A stretch of 7,704 nt of DNA from Sphingobacterium thalpophilum (GTDB lineage: Bacteria > Bacteroidota > Bacteroidia > Flavobacteriales > Flavobacteriaceae): contig CALQBR020000051.1 of NCBI GenBank assembly GCA_943328865.2, positions 1 through 7,704 of the forward strand, in the 5' to 3' direction. Position numbers and translations under genes: made by a program. This document shows positions 6,447 through 7,704 of this stretch, piece after piece; within the stretch, counting starts at the first letter, position 1; every line of letters starts with the position of its first letter. The notes below the pieces were generated by a model. The model had not been told where the DNA came from and made no database searches. It saw only the letters and a list, made by a program, of their open reading frames with translations.

Positions 6447-7704
6447 TCAAGAAACGTCCTTTGTCACAATCTGCATGGTTTCTCTGCTGACTTGTTTGAG
6501 AAGAACAGTCTTGTTTTGTTCCACTATTTGAGCCGCTCTTTCATCAAAATGGCGAATGGTATAAAGCGACACGTTTTCGTTGTAAGTAACAGCAAATTTC
6601 TTAGAAAGAATGGCTCTCAATTGGTTGAAATTCTCAAATTTATCGTCCAAGCAAACTGAAAAGCTGATGGCGGAATTCTGAATCAAATCAACTTTCATCT
6701 TGAATTGATGCAACAACGCAAAGATTTCGCTGATGTTTTCTTCCATAATAAACGAAAAATCGATTGAGGAAAGCGAGACTAACAGTTGATTTTTCTTAAC
6801 AATAAAACACGGCAGGTGTGGTTCTAAATCGGCTCCTTTACTTACGCGGGTTCCAGGTAACATTGGATTAAGGAATGACTTTACAAATAAGGGTATTTCC
6901 TTTCTTTGCAAAGGTTGTAATGTTTTCGGGTGAATGACCGTGGCGCCGTAAAAGGCTAGTTCTATGGCTTCCCGATAGGAGATTTGGTTTAATAAGGTGG
7001 CATTTTCAAAATACCTCGGATCGGCGTTCATCACCCCAGGAACATCTTTCCAAATTGTCACACTTTCTGCATTCAAGCAATAAGCAAAGATGGCTGCCGT
7101 ATAATCCGAACCTTCACGGCCCAAAGTGGTGGTAAAATTATTTTCATCCGAACCCAGAAATCCTTGGGTAATGTTCAGTATTTTTTTCTTTACTTTTTTC
7201 GAAATATTTTTTTGGGTCAAATCCCAATCCACGGTAGCGTCACGGTAATTATTGTCAGTCTTAATAAAATTCCGCACATCCAGCCATTGTGTTTTGAGGC
7301 CCATAAAGGTCATATAATGACTGATGATTTTAGTTGCAATCAATTCTCCAAAACTCACGATTTGGTCGTATACAAAATTATAATTAGGGGATTTGTTTTG
7401 ATTTAAAAAAAAGTCTAATTCAGCAAATACGGCATTGACATCAGCAAATACGGGATGGCTTTCATCATCAAATAAATCCATCAGAATTTGGTTGTGGTAT
7501 TTTTTAACTTCCTGTACCGAAGCTTGTAAAGCAGGAGATTGATCAAAATAATTTTTAATCACTATTTCTAGTGCGTTTGTTGTTTTTCCCATGGCGGAAA
7601 CAACTAACAATACTTCTTCGTAACCTGTTTTTTGTAAAACGTCATACACGTTTCTGATTCCTGCGGCATCTTTTACAGAGGCGCCGCCAAATTTGAATAC
7701 TCTC
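6447..7704 (-). CDS. lysC: Aspartate kinase, monofunctional (5' end cut by two bases at window edge)
   Basis: Aspartate kinase, which makes 4-phospho-L-aspartate from aspartate and ATP, the first step toward lysine/diaminopimelate, methionine and threonine. Read in frame to the edge, the visible protein begins RVFKFGGASVKDA, and base 7704 fits the last base of an ATG, so only two bases of the gene are missing and the full length would be about 419 residues. A GTG at 7649 is internal, not the start. Kinase motifs: KFGGAS (5-10), VSAMGKTTN (36-44), SFGE (118-121), TLGREGSD (194-201), WKDVPGVMNADPR (219-231) and YREAIELAFYGATVIHPKTL (244-263). A regulatory ACT region fills about 305-419 but is divergent: the usual feedback-site signature is replaced by IQNSAISFSV, so which amino acid inhibits it cannot be read. 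No homoserine dehydrogenase domain follows, so it is not a ThrA/MetL fusion. It is probably cytosolic. No clear terminator was found in the 175 bases after the stop. Confidence 0.92.
   Translation of the reverse strand, partial: RVFKFGGASVKDAAGIRNVYDVLQKTGYEEVLLVVSAMGKTTNALEIVIKNYFDQSPALQASVQEVKKYHNQILMDLFDDESHPVFADVNAVFAELDFFLNQNKSPNYNFVYDQIVSFGELIATKIISHYMTFMGLKTQWLDVRNFIKTDNNYRDATVDWDLTQKNISKKVKKKILNITQGFLGSDENNFTTTLGREGSDYTAAIFAYCLNAESVTIWKDVPGVMNADPRYFENATLLNQISYREAIELAFYGATVIHPKTLQPLQRKEIPLFVKSFLNPMLPGTRVSKGADLEPHLPCFIVKKNQLLVSLSSIDFSFIMEENISEIFALLHQFKMKVDLIQNSAISFSVCLDDKFENFNQLRAILSKKFAVTYNENVSLYTIRHFDERAAQIVEQNKTVLLKQVSRETMQIVTKDVS

Noticed and set aside
1..7704. Defence island, prophage, transposon or CRISPR array
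   Set aside because: No transposase, integrase, Cas, nuclease or phage structural gene, and no regularly spaced repeats apart from the TPR coding units.

Overview
The window looks like chromosomal DNA from a flavobacterium (Bacteroidota, Flavobacteriaceae; Flavobacterium or a close relative). The evidence is AT-rich intergenic DNA, a promoter matching the Bacteroidota -33/-7 consensus (TTG, 18 bases, TAAATTTG), no clear Shine-Dalgarno sequences, signal peptides ending just before Gln, and a large outer-membrane protein resembling SprA, the type IX secretion translocon. I see no rRNA or tRNA, CRISPR array, insertion sequence or phage gene.

Layout from left to right. (1) 18-836, minus: calcineurin-like metallophosphoesterase of the LpxH/LpxH2 type, probably a UDP-2,3-diacylglucosamine hydrolase of lipid A synthesis. 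(2) 837-1235: non-coding, holding the promoter of the next gene. (3) 1236-1613, plus: small protein with an acidic N-terminal half and a Lys/Ala-rich, histone-H1-like tail. (4) 1627-1682: strong two-way terminator between convergent genes. (5) 1741-2445, minus: secreted protein with six TPR units. (6) 2446-2860: gene-free. (7) 2861-6271, minus: 1136-residue SprA-related outer-membrane beta-barrel protein of unknown function. (8) 6447 to the right edge, minus: monofunctional aspartate kinase, complete except for the first two bases of its start codon.

The genes do not form an obvious pathway. Two are core metabolism or envelope synthesis (aspartate kinase, LpxH-like), two are exported (TPR protein, SprA-like barrel), and one probably binds nucleic acid. 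Every gene except the Lys-rich one lies on the minus strand, but the gaps (175, 415 and several hundred bases) argue against one operon. The least described items are the half-size SprA relative and the two-part acidic/basic protein with its own promoter and terminator. No defence system or mobile system is visible.

Two start sites need care. The SprA-like reading frame can be opened at a TTG (6277), but the ATG at 6271 is the better start. The aspartate kinase frame can be opened at an internal GTG (7649), but it continues in frame with family-typical sequence to the window edge.
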